From contig JAFMMO010000004.1 in the NCBI GenBank assembly GCA_017859655.1, positions 1 to 46,270 on the forward strand: 46,270 bases of DNA, read 5' to 3'. A model generated the notes under the pieces. The model made no database searches and was not told the origin of the DNA. It was given only the letters and a program-made list of their open reading frames with translations. Positions 8,303-17,387 of this stretch are shown here, one piece after another. Both the position numbers and the translations under genes were made by a program. The DNA is from Pseudomonadota bacterium. Its GTDB lineage: Bacteria; Planctomycetota; UBA8108; UBA1146. The first letter of the stretch is position 1; every line of letters begins with the position of its first letter.

Positions 8303-10738
8303 CTAGATCAGGTTCACGAGCTCCTGGAGCATCTCGTCCGACACCGACACGGTCCGGGCGTTCGCCTGGAAGGCGCGCTGCCCGATCACCAGATCGGTGA
8401 ACTGCTGTGCAAGGTCGACGTTCGACTCCTCGAGGAAGCCGGACATCAGGGTTCCGCGACCGAAGGACCCCGCCGCGCCGATCTGGGCCTCACCCGAGTT
8501 CGGCGCCGCCGAGTAGAAGTTGCCTCCCTCGTCGGTGAGGCCGTTCGGGTTCGCGAAGCGCGCGAGGGCGATCTGACCGATCTGCCGCACCTCGCCGGTC
8601 GAGAAGATCCCCTGGATCACTCCGTCGGCGCCGATGGCGTAGTCGGAGAGGGTGCCTCCGCCGAACCCGTCCTGGCGCGCCTCCAGCTCGGAGCCGATCA
8701 CCGAGAACTGCGTCAGCCGCGAGAGGTCGAGCTCGACCTGCAGAGGCGTCTCCACCCCCTCCGCCTGAGCGGCGGTGGTCTGGAGGTCGATGGTCAGCAT
8801 CTCGTCCGGGCGACCGGTCCCGAGGACCTGGCCATCCGCCCCGAAGAGGATGGTCCCGGAGCCGACCACGCGATCGAGGTCCGCGTCATCGCGGGACTCC
8901 GCGAAGTAGCGCCACACGCTCGGTCCGTTCGAGGTCGTCCCCTCCTTGACCAGCGTGAGGTCGATCTGCCGGGGAGTCCCCAGCGAGTCGTAGATCGTCG
9001 TGGTCATGCGGATCGACTCCCCCTCCGCGGAGCGGACGGGGGTGCCGTTGAAGAAGGAGATCGCCTGTCCGCCGGAGATCATCGAGAGCCCGTGGATGTC
9101 GTTGCTCACTCCCACGTTCCCCGCGACCTGGACGCTGCCCTGGGCCTGCTGGAGGACCTCGAAGGTCGAGCCGGCATCCGGGTCCTGGGCGAGGCTCGCG
9201 TCGAAGCTCACGGTGAACGCGTTCCCCGCGGGGTCGAGCGAGGTGATGAACCCGCTCACGACCGCGCCCCCGGAGAGGAACCGGACCTCCTGATTGAGGC
9301 CGATCCCGCGCTCCGAGATGAAGTTCGTGACCGCGCTGTCCGTGATGGTGAAGGAGCGGAGGGAGCCGTTGGTCGCGGGGGCTCCGATGGTCACGGTCGG
9401 GGAGCCGCCGTCGATGGTCGCGAGCGAGGCGTCCTGCGCGAGGGTCACCCCGGTCGACGCGTGGATCGCGTAGGTGTCCCCGTAGGCCGGGGTCACCTCG
9501 AGCGAGTTGAAGCCGTCGGTGCGGAAGGTCAGGGTGTCCAGCGGCCCGCCCGGCGTGGAGGCGCTGACCCCGACGATCTCGGCGATCTGACCGGCGGCCG
9601 CCCCGGAGTCGAAGCGGATGAAGTCCCCCACCTGCACGCCGCGGAAGTCCGCATCGTGGTCGGTGATGCTGGACAGGGTCGCGATGTCGGGGGTCCCCCC
9701 GGCGTTCAGCTCGATCGTCCCGTTGTGGACCTCGCCGGTCTGGGGATCGCGGCGCTGGAACGAGAGCATGTTCTCCGTCTGCTCGACGCCGTTCCAGGTG
9801 CCGGTGTTGATGCCGAAGGTCCGCTCGAAGAAGCCCATGAGGTCCCCGAGGCTGGTGCCGCCGGTCGGCGGCGGATCCCCGACGATGAAGGTGGACCCGG
9901 GCAGGGAGCGGGAGCCCTTCTGCGCCATGAGGTCGATCTCCACGCCGGTCGGCTGGTCCTGAAGCTCCGGGAAGACGAAGCTGCTCGTCCCCGCGGTGCC
10001 CACCTCTCCGGTGGTCGCGTCGTAGTCGACCTGATCGCCGTTCGAACGCACGAGGTTCTGCAGCGGGGTGTCCGCGGTCGCCCGGGCGAGGCCGAGCGGG
10101 TTCTCCGACGAGATCAGGTCGCTGTTCGTGAACCGATCGTCGTAGAGACGCTCGGAGAAGAGCTGCGTGCCCTCCCGGCCGACGAGGCCGTTCGCGCGCA
10201 GGTTGCCCGAGAGGGTGACGATGTTCGTCGCCCGGGCGATCGTCTCCAGACCGAGCGGGATCTCGATGTTGGTCAGACTCCCGCCGGTGTTGATCTCGAA
10301 GTTGTCATCCGCCATCCACCCCTGGACGACGAAGCCGCTGGCCGGGTCGTGGAGGAGGTTGGACGGGTTGATCGTGAAGCTCCCGTCGCGGGTGAAGAGC
10401 CGACCGCCCGCCTGATCCTGCAGGACGAACATGCCGCCCCCCTGGATGGCGAGGTCGCTCGCGACCCCGGTGGCCTCGGTCGGACCCTGCCCCCAGTCGG
10501 CGCTCGTGTTGCCGACGGAGACACCGTGTCCGATCTGGGTCGGGTCGATCCCCCCGAGGTTCCCCTGGGGGGCGACTCCGTGGGAGATCATCTGACTCAA
10601 CATGGTGGCGAAGTCGACGCGGCCCGCCTTGAAGGCGGTCGTGTCCACATTCGCGATGTTGTTCCCGATCATCTCGATCCGGAACTGCTGGGCCTGGATG
10701 CCGGCGACGGCGGTGTTGAGGGAACGGATCAGCGCCAT
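8303..10738 (-). CDS. flgE: Flagellar hook protein FlgE (811 aa, large central insertion)
   Basis: N-term MALIRSLNTAVAGIQAQQFRIEMIGNNIANVDTTAFKAGRVDF and C-term FLEESNVDLAQQFTDLVIGQRAFQANARTVSVSDEMLQELVNLI. Confidence 0.96.
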   Translation of the reverse strand: MALIRSLNTAVAGIQAQQFRIEMIGNNIANVDTTAFKAGRVDFATMLSQMISHGVAPQGNLGGIDPTQIGHGVSVGNTSADWGQGPTEATGVASDLAIQGGGMFVLQDQAGGRLFTRDGSFTINPSNLLHDPASGFVVQGWMADDNFEINTGGSLTNIEIPLGLETIARATNIVTLSGNLRANGLVGREGTQLFSERLYDDRFTNSDLISSENPLGLARATADTPLQNLVRSNGDQVDYDATTGEVGTAGTSSFVFPELQDQPTGVEIDLMAQKGSRSLPGSTFIVGDPPPTGGTSLGDLMGFFERTFGINTGTWNGVEQTENMLSFQRRDPQTGEVHNGTIELNAGGTPDIATLSSITDHDADFRGVQVGDFIRFDSGAAAGQIAEIVGVSASTPGGPLDTLTFRTDGFNSLEVTPAYGDTYAIHASTGVTLAQDASLATIDGGSPTVTIGAPATNGSLRSFTITDSAVTNFISERGIGLNQEVRFLSGGAVVSGFITSLDPAGNAFTVSFDASLAQDPDAGSTFEVLQQAQGSVQVAGNVGVSNDIHGLSMISGGQAISFFNGTPVRSAEGESIRMTTTIYDSLGTPRQIDLTLVKEGTTSNGPSVWRYFAESRDDADLDRVVGSGTILFGADGQVLGTGRPDEMLTIDLQTTAAQAEGVETPLQVELDLSRLTQFSVIGSELEARQDGFGGGTLSDYAIGADGVIQGIFSTGEVRQIGQIALARFANPNGLTDEGGNFYSAAPNSGEAQIGAAGSFGRGTLMSGFLEESNVDLAQQFTDLVIGQRAFQANARTVSVSDEMLQELVNLI

Positions 10739-10822
10739 GGCTCGCCCTCACTCCTTCTGTTCGTGTCGCTTCGTCCACGTCCATGCGGCTCACACGGCGC
10801 CGTCCATGACGCCGATCGTCCC

Positions 10823-10843
10823 CCCCGCCCACCGTGGGCGGGG
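10823..10843. other. Perfect 9-bp inverted repeat (CCCCGCCCA-CCG-TGGGCGGGG) in the flgD-flgE intergenic region
   Basis: Read directly; no adjacent T-tract on either strand. Confidence 0.6.
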
Positions 10844-10857
10844 AGCTGTCGTCTGGT

Positions 10858-11490
10858 TCAGGGAGTCGGCTCCTCCGGGGAGGAGTCGTCGCCCGGCGGG
10901 ACATCGTCCCCCGGCGGCACCTCCTCGGAGTCCACGGGCTCCTCGGGTTCGGTCTCTCCGGTCTCATCCACCGGGACCTCGGCTCCCGCCTCGTCCTCGG
11001 TGATCTCGACCAGGATCGGTCCGCGCACCTCGGTCACATCGGTGAGCGCCATCCGGGCGCTCGACGGGACGCTCGGATCGCCGAGCTGGGTGCCGAAGCC
11101 CTGCACGCCCTCGAGCTGCAGGTAGGACTGCCCCCCGTCGACGTGGTAGCTCGTCACGATTCCGATCACCTCGTTGCCGTCGAGGTCGTGCCCGACGATC
11201 ATCTGGCCGATCAGGGCGCTCGCGGAGGCGAGCTGCTGACCGAAGGTCAGCGCCTCGAGGCTCGTGGCCAGCTGCTGCAGGCTCGTGGTCATCTCGGTGG
11301 AGGCCTCGAGGTTCTGCATCTGGGTCAGCTGCCCGAGGAACTCACGGTTGTCCATCGGCTCGAACGGGTCCTGGTTGGCGAGCTCCGCGATCATGATCTC
11401 GAGGAACTCCTCCTGCCGGAGGATCCCGCCCTGACTCCCGACCTGCGAGATCGGGGTCGACGCGCCGCTGGTGATCTGTCCGATGTCCAT
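10858..11490 (-). CDS. flgD: Flagellar hook assembly protein FlgD
   Basis: Start MDIGQITSGAS (11490); LRQEEFLEIMIAELANQDPFEPMDNREFLGQLTQMQNLEASTEM; FlgD signature. Confidence 0.95.
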   Translation of the reverse strand: MDIGQITSGASTPISQVGSQGGILRQEEFLEIMIAELANQDPFEPMDNREFLGQLTQMQNLEASTEMTTSLQQLATSLEALTFGQQLASASALIGQMIVGHDLDGNEVIGIVTSYHVDGGQSYLQLEGVQGFGTQLGDPSVPSSARMALTDVTEVRGPILVEITEDEAGAEVPVDETGETEPEEPVDSEEVPPGDDVPPGDDSSPEEPTP

Positions 11491-11501
11491 CGAGTCGCCT
11501 C

Positions 11502-12800
11502 CTATCCCTTCAGATCGACCGTTTTGCCGAGGTGCCACAGTCGGAGTTCGCGATCCGGGGCCGGGTTTTCCGGTCCGGGCTCCTCGGAGCCCCTCCCCGC
11601 CGCGGAGGTGTCCCGGCGCTCCGCCCCCCCGCGACCCGCCGGATCCTCCCGGAGGTCGATCTCGACCGACTCCGCCCGGCTGCCGTGGGCGTCGAGGGAG
11701 CGGTGCAGATCGTCGATCTGGGCGCGGAGGGCGTCACGGACCTCCTCGGTCTCCACCACGAAGCGCACCTTGAGGACCTCCGCCTCGATCCGCAGATCGA
11801 CCTCGACCCGCCCCAGCCGGGGGGGGTCGAGTCGCACATGCAGCTCGTGATCGCCGCGGGCGAGGGCGCGCCCCACCTGGCGGAAGATCCGTCGAGGCAG
11901 GGCGGTGCGGTCCGACGGGTCCGCGGAGATGACGACCGGGGCGGGCGCGGCCGCCGTCCCCTCGGCCCGCGCGGGGCCGGGGAGCGGCGCGGTCGGAGCG
12001 GTCCCCTCGGGTCGCGTGAGCTCCACCGTCCCGGTGGGAGCCAGCGAGGGCTCGACGGGCGGAGGGACGCTCGGACGCGCGGAGGCCGGTTGAGGCCGCT
12101 CCACCGCCGCGTCCGGTCCGTCCGCCTCGGCGAGCAGTCGGAAGGAGCTCCCCGCGTCGGTCTCCGCCGTGGGTCGCGCCTCGGAGAACCAGCCGCTGCC
12201 GGCGGTCTCCGGCGCGGAGCGGGCCGCGAGGGCCTCTCGCGCCGCCAGGGGGGCGGGAGCGCTCTCCCGACCCCTCGCCCCCTCCCCGATCACCGGGGCG
12301 GCCGTTTCCCCTTCGGCCGACGCGGATCCCGTGGAGGGGGTCGGAGTCTTCATCGTCACTTCGGAGCCGGGCTGGGCCGCAGCGGAGGCGGCGCGACGCT
12401 CGGCGGGTCGCGGGAGGGTCGGGACCGACGCGGTCGCCGAGCCGTCGAGACCGGCCGGGGTCCCGGACTCGGTCGCCGGGGCCGCCTCCGCGGGGCCCGC
12501 GCTCGGGACGGTGAGCGGGCTCACGGCGACCGCCCCGCCCTCCGGACCCTCGGTGCCGGGCTCGCCCACGCCATCCGTCGGCTCCTCCTCGGAGCGGGGC
12601 GCCCCCACCGGATCCTCCGCCGGATCTTCAGCCTCGAGCCGCGCGGCATCGTCTTCGGCCTCCCGCCGACGCGCCTCGGTCCGCTCGCTCTCGCGGACCT
12701 TGCGGAGCGTCTCCGGGAAGTCGGACCGCACCGCGCCGCGCTCCTCGGAGCGCGGAGCCGGCTGCAGCTCCTTCAGATCGGTCAGCATCGTCACCTTCAT
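11502..12800 (-). CDS. fliK: Flagellar hook-length control protein FliK
   Basis: Low-complexity N-term; C-terminal HELHVRLDPPRLGRVEVDLRIEAEVLKVRFVVETEEVRDALRAQIDDLHRSL (Flg_hook domain). Confidence 0.9.
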   Translation of the reverse strand: MKVTMLTDLKELQPAPRSEERGAVRSDFPETLRKVRESERTEARRREAEDDAARLEAEDPAEDPVGAPRSEEEPTDGVGEPGTEGPEGGAVAVSPLTVPSAGPAEAAPATESGTPAGLDGSATASVPTLPRPAERRAASAAAQPGSEVTMKTPTPSTGSASAEGETAAPVIGEGARGRESAPAPLAAREALAARSAPETAGSGWFSEARPTAETDAGSSFRLLAEADGPDAAVERPQPASARPSVPPPVEPSLAPTGTVELTRPEGTAPTAPLPGPARAEGTAAAPAPVVISADPSDRTALPRRIFRQVGRALARGDHELHVRLDPPRLGRVEVDLRIEAEVLKVRFVVETEEVRDALRAQIDDLHRSLDAHGSRAESVEIDLREDPAGRGGAERRDTSAAGRGSEEPGPENPAPDRELRLWHLGKTVDLKG

Positions 12801-13513
12801 GGGGCGGAATCTCCCTCGTCCACGCTGGAGAGAGGAGGCGGGGCGGTCCGCTGCTGCAGCCGCCCGACGATCCGCGCGGCGAGCGCCGGATCCAACCTCC
12901 CGAGTTCGGTGAGCACCTCGGCCGCGCGGGATGGCGGCAGCTCGTCCAGGAGCTGGGTCACCGTGAACTCGTCGATTCCGTTCGACGCGTCCGAGGTCGA
13001 GAGGATCTCGGCGAGAGACTCCGTCTCGACGGTCTGCAACATCTTCAGGAGCCGCGGGCGGTCCTCCTCGGAGCGACCGCGGGCGGCGAGGCGGGCCCGC
13101 CAGCTCTCCGGCTCCTCGCGGATCGAGGCCACCGAGACCGGCACCTCGAAGAGGTCGGAGAGGAGCTCCGCGAGGGCGGCGGCCACCGCATCGTGGGCGC
13201 CCTCGCGCGCGCGCAGCACCTCCTCCCGCTCCGTGACCGCCATCGACTCGCGAGCGACGCGGTCATCGAGCGCTTCGAGCTGTCGACGCCAGCTCGCCGC
13301 CTCGGAGGAGATCGGACCGTCCTCCGCCTCGACCGGGACGATCCCGGCGGGCGCCGCGTCGACGGTCCCGCGGCCGGGCTGGAGGCGATCCACCAACGGG
13401 TCGAGGTCGAGGACCCCCAACGAACGGGCGAGCACCACCCCGAGGAGGATGGCGGGCACGACCAGTCCGCAGGCGACGCACCAGAGCGTCGAGACAGTCC
13501 TCAGCGCACCCAT
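12797..13513 (-). CDS. MotE-like / MgtE_N-domain flagellar protein
   Basis: 238 aa, N-terminal TM, coiled coil, then DELPPSRAAEVLTELGRLDPALAARIVGRL; between fliJ and fliK. Confidence 0.75.
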   Translation of the reverse strand: MGALRTVSTLWCVACGLVVPAILLGVVLARSLGVLDLDPLVDRLQPGRGTVDAAPAGIVPVEAEDGPISSEAASWRRQLEALDDRVARESMAVTEREEVLRAREGAHDAVAAALAELLSDLFEVPVSVASIREEPESWRARLAARGRSEEDRPRLLKMLQTVETESLAEILSTSDASNGIDEFTVTQLLDELPPSRAAEVLTELGRLDPALAARIVGRLQQRTAPPPLSSVDEGDSAP

Positions 13514-13992
13514 CAGATCGTCTCGTCTCCCATCTCAGCGTCCTCGGCGGCTCCCGCCCGGACGAAGCTGACCCCCGCGATCTCGTCGAGCTCCCGCACC
13601 TCGCGGCGCAGCTCCTCGACATCGTGATCCTCACGCTGTCTCTCCTGGAGCCGCTCGACGAGCTGCCGCTCCCGGACCGCCTTCTCGGCCTCCCGCTGAA
13701 CGCCCTGCATCTCGTAACGGCGGCGGATCACCTCGGCGTCGACCTCCCGCCCGCGGTTCTCGAGGGCGACGAGGTAGCGCCGATGACGGAGGACCTCCTC
13801 CATCTCGAGGGTCCCGGACTCGAGGCGTCGGAGAGACTCGAGCGTCCGCCCGCGCTCCGACTCGAGCTGTCGCTTCCGCTCGAGCGCGTCGGACACGGCG
13901 CATTGATGACGGCGAAGCCGACCGAGACATCGGTCTTCCTCCACCTTGCGGATCCGCAGCAGCCCTTCCAGCCGGAATCGGAACTCCCTCAT
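13513..13992 (-). CDS. fliJ: Flagellar export protein FliJ
   Basis: MREFRFRLEGLLRIRKVEEDRCLGRLRRHQ..., coiled-coil protein directly after fliI. Confidence 0.88.
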   Translation of the reverse strand: MREFRFRLEGLLRIRKVEEDRCLGRLRRHQCAVSDALERKRQLESERGRTLESLRRLESGTLEMEEVLRHRRYLVALENRGREVDAEVIRRRYEMQGVQREAEKAVRERQLVERLQERQREDHDVEELRREVRELDEIAGVSFVRAGAAEDAEMGDETI

Positions 13993-15413
13993 CGCGTCCC
14001 CCCCTCGGTTCCTCGTGCATCTCCGCTCTCCGCGCCTCCGCCGATCGGGACCGGCCCGGGGGAGCCCCCGAAGCCGCCGCGCGCCATGGCGCGCAGGCCC
14101 CGCTCGCGGCCGATCGCGAGCATCGACTCGACCGCCTCCGTCCGCGTGCAGGAGTCCTTCGCCCCCTGGCGAAGGAGCTCCTCGATGGCGGGCAGGCGGT
14201 CGAGGGCGCCGTCGGTCCGGGTGTCCTGACCGCGGACATAGGCGCCGAGCTGCACCAGGTCCTCCACATCCCGGGCCCGCGCGAGGTCCTCCCTGACCTG
14301 CTGCGCCGCCGCGACGTGCTCCTCCTCCACGACCTCGGGCATCACCCGACTCACGCTCTCGAGCACGTCGATCGCGGGGAAATGCCCCCGCGCCGCGAGC
14401 TTCCGGCTGAGCCAGATGTGCCCGTCGAGGATGCCGCGGACGGCATCGCCGATCGGGTCGTGCAGATCGTCCCCTTCGACGAGGACGGTGTAGAAGCTGG
14501 TGATGGTCCCCCTCTCCCCGGCGCCGGTCCTCTCGAGGAGCTGCGGCAGCAGGGTGAAGACGGAGGGGGTGAAGCCCCGCGTGGTCGGCGGCTCGTTCGC
14601 GGAGAGTCCGACCTCCCGCTGGGCGAGCGCGACCCGGGTCAGGGAGTCCAGGAGGAGGAGGACATCCTCCCCCTGATCCCGGAACCACTCGGCGATCGCG
14701 GTGGCGGTCCGCGCGGCGCGCAGCCGCAGCACCGGCGGGTCGTCGCTGGTGGCCACGACGACGACGGACCGGGCCAGCCCCTCGGGGCCGAGGTCGCGCT
14801 CGATGAACTCGCGCACCTCCCGTCCCCTCTCGCCGATCAGCGCCACGACGGTGATCGGGACCTCGCAGCGACGGGCCAGCATGCCGAGGATCGTCGACTT
14901 CCCCACGCCGCTGCCGGCGAAGATCCCCATCCGCTGCCCCTTGCCGCAGGCGAGGAGCGTGTCGATCGCGCGGACACCGGTGCCGACCGGCGCCGCGATC
15001 CGCTGTCGGCGCATCGCGGGCACGGGGGGCTGATCGAGGGAGAAGCGCTCCATCGCGCCGAGCGGCCCGGCGCCATCGATCGGCAGCCCGCGGCCATCGA
15101 CGACCCGGCCGAGGAGCTCCCGTCCGACGCCGACATCGAGCTTCGAGCCGTCGTGGACCACCCGGTCCCCCGGCGCGACGCCGTCGAGGCGGCCGTAGGG
15201 GAGGAGGAGGGTCCGTCCGTCCCGGAAGCCGACCACCTCCGCGTCGAGCTCCCGGCTCCCCTGCCCACGGCAGATGAGGCGACAGGAGGATCCCACCGCG
15301 AGGGGCAGCCCCTCCGCCTCGGCGACGAGCCCCACCACGCGACGGACCCGACCGGTCACCCGGACGGGGTCGTAGTCACGAAGGGATCGGGTCGCTCGGG
15401 CGAAGGCGTTCAC
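13989..15413 (-). CDS. fliI: Flagellum-specific ATPase FliI
   Basis: 474 aa; Walker A (FAGSGVGKST), Walker B (VLLLLDSLTR), YTVLVEGDDLHDPIGDAVRGILDGHIWLSR. Confidence 0.97.
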   Translation of the reverse strand: MNAFARATRSLRDYDPVRVTGRVRRVVGLVAEAEGLPLAVGSSCRLICRGQGSRELDAEVVGFRDGRTLLLPYGRLDGVAPGDRVVHDGSKLDVGVGRELLGRVVDGRGLPIDGAGPLGAMERFSLDQPPVPAMRRQRIAAPVGTGVRAIDTLLACGKGQRMGIFAGSGVGKSTILGMLARRCEVPITVVALIGERGREVREFIERDLGPEGLARSVVVVATSDDPPVLRLRAARTATAIAEWFRDQGEDVLLLLDSLTRVALAQREVGLSANEPPTTRGFTPSVFTLLPQLLERTGAGERGTITSFYTVLVEGDDLHDPIGDAVRGILDGHIWLSRKLAARGHFPAIDVLESVSRVMPEVVEEEHVAAAQQVREDLARARDVEDLVQLGAYVRGQDTRTDGALDRLPAIEELLRQGAKDSCTRTEAVESMLAIGRERGLRAMARGGFGGSPGPVPIGGGAESGDARGTEGGTR

Positions 15414-16354
15414 TCGGTCGCCTCCATCCGCGCGCCGAGGCGCTCCTCGATCAGGGCCAGCTGCGTCTCGATCGACTGATCCACGATGCAGGCCTCGGTG
15501 CGGGCGACCACCCCACCGCGCTCGCGCCGCTCGCAGTCGACGATCGTCACCGAGCCGGTCCGCCCGAGCGCGTCGTGCAGGGACGGGAGGAAGGCCTCGA
15601 CGGCGGCGCGATCCTCCGGGTGAATCTCGATGGTGACCTCATGACGGTTCTCGATCCGATCGATCGCGGTCTCGAGGGAGCGCAGGACGAGCGGCTCCGG
15701 GGCCTCCGCCTCGCGGCGGATCACCCGGTGCGCGATCTCCCGGGCGAGGGAAAGGAGCTCGCCCTGAGCGTGCTCCCGCCGCTCCCGGCTCTCCCGCTCC
15801 ATCTCCGCGAGGAGGCTTGTGAGGGTCTCCACGAGATGGGAGGAGCTCTCCTCGAGGCGCGCGGCGTGATCGCGCGTGGCGCTCTCCCGCCCCTCGCGCA
15901 GCCCCTTCTCGAGCCCTTCCGAGTAGCCGGCCTCGAAGCCCTCGCGGTGCCCCGCATCCCGCCCGGCCGCCTCGCCGGCGGTGAAGCCCTCGCGCTCGGC
16001 GCTCTCGAAGGAGGCCTGGGAGCGTCTCTCGGTCTCCGCCACATGGCTCGCGATCTGGGAGCGCGCCGTGTCGAGGGCGGCGCGGATGCGCTGAAGGCTC
16101 GCGTCGACCTTGCGGCGCAACTCCGCCTCGATCTCGGTCGTGGTGCCGCGCAGCCGCTCGAGCTGGCCCCGGCTGCTCGCGACCAGCGCCTCGGTCAGCG
16201 CCGGAATGTCCTCGATCCCGATGGGGCGGTCGAGGACCGTGCCTCCCTCGCCGCCGCGCAGCAGCCGCTCCCGCTCGGGGCGAGCGGCGGATGCCGCGGC
16301 CAGATCGAGCGGTCGGAGGTCATCGCCCCATTCGTGGTGGAGATCACTCGACAA
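15410..16354 (-). CDS. fliH: Flagellar assembly protein FliH
   Basis: 314 aa; FliH/HrpE-like C-terminus LAREIAHRVIRREAEAPEPLVLRSLETAIDRI; between fliG and fliI. Confidence 0.9.
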   Translation of the reverse strand: MSSDLHHEWGDDLRPLDLAAASAARPERERLLRGGEGGTVLDRPIGIEDIPALTEALVASSRGQLERLRGTTTEIEAELRRKVDASLQRIRAALDTARSQIASHVAETERRSQASFESAEREGFTAGEAAGRDAGHREGFEAGYSEGLEKGLREGRESATRDHAARLEESSSHLVETLTSLLAEMERESRERREHAQGELLSLAREIAHRVIRREAEAPEPLVLRSLETAIDRIENRHEVTIEIHPEDRAAVEAFLPSLHDALGRTGSVTIVDCERRERGGVVARTEACIVDQSIETQLALIEERLGARMEATE

Positions 16355-17387
16355 GGTCGGTCTCCCCTCCGCGGCCGCTGATCACGACATCTCCCGCCTC
16401 CTCGAGGCGACGGACGACCTCGACGACCTGAGACTGCGCCGCCTCCACATCGGTGATCCGGACGGGGCCCATGAACTCGATCTCGCTCTGCACCGTCTCC
16501 GCGGCCCGGGCGGACATGTTTCGGAAGATCTTCTCCTTCAGCTCGTCGCTCGCGGTCTTCAGCGCGAGGGCGAGGACCTCGTTGGCGATCTCCCGCAGCA
16601 CGTTCTGCATTCCGCGGTCGTCGACGAGGACCAGGTCATCGAAGACGAACATCAGCTTCTTGATGTCCTCGGCGAGCTCGTTGTCGTCCTCCTCGATCGT
16701 CTCGAGGATCGCGCGCTCGGTGCTCCGGTCGAGGACGTTGAGGATCTCGGAGACGGTCTTCACCCCCCCGACCTCCTGACGCTCCTCGAACGCCTGGGTC
16801 GCGAGGAACTTCTGCAGCCCCGCCTCCACGCGCTTGATCGCCTCCGGGCTGGTGTGCCCGAGGGTCGCGATGCGGCGGACGATCTCGACCTGCCGCTCCG
16901 GGGGGAACCCGGTGAGGACCTCGGCCGCGTTCGAGGGAGGCATGTAGCTCAGGATGAGGGCGATCGTCTGGGGGTGCTCCTCCTGGAGGAAGGTGACCAT
17001 GACATCGGCCTCGGTGTGCTCGAGGAAGTAGAACGGCATCGACTGCCGCTGGGCGTTGAGGAGCCGGACGAGCCGGTTCGCCTTCTCCTCCGGGAGGGAG
17101 GAGCGGATCAGCTCGATCGCGTTGTCGAAGCCCCCCTCACGGAGCATCTGCTGAACGGTGGCGGTGTCCTTGAACTCCTCCAGCACCTCGACCGTCTCCT
17201 GGCGGTCGACGGGGCCGAGGTGGGCGATCTCCTGGGAGATGCGCTCCATGTCATCCTCGCTGAGCGACTGAAAGACGAGCGCGCTCGTCTCCGCCGGCAG
17301 CGTGACGAGGAGAATCGCGGCCTTTCGGAGCCCGGAGGGCCCGCGCGACGGCGAGGTCGTCGCGTTTCGCGGTCTGGGGTCGCTCAC
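16344..17387 (-). CDS. fliG: Flagellar motor switch protein FliG
   Basis: GTG start at 17387 overlapping the fliF TGA; GLRKAAILLVTLPAETSALVFQSLSEDDMERISQEIAHLGPV...LMFVFDDLVLVDDRGMQNVLREI. Confidence 0.95.
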   Translation of the reverse strand: MSDPRPRNATTSPSRGPSGLRKAAILLVTLPAETSALVFQSLSEDDMERISQEIAHLGPVDRQETVEVLEEFKDTATVQQMLREGGFDNAIELIRSSLPEEKANRLVRLLNAQRQSMPFYFLEHTEADVMVTFLQEEHPQTIALILSYMPPSNAAEVLTGFPPERQVEIVRRIATLGHTSPEAIKRVEAGLQKFLATQAFEERQEVGGVKTVSEILNVLDRSTERAILETIEEDDNELAEDIKKLMFVFDDLVLVDDRGMQNVLREIANEVLALALKTASDELKEKIFRNMSARAAETVQSEIEFMGPVRITDVEAAQSQVVEVVRRLEEAGDVVISGRGGETDLVE

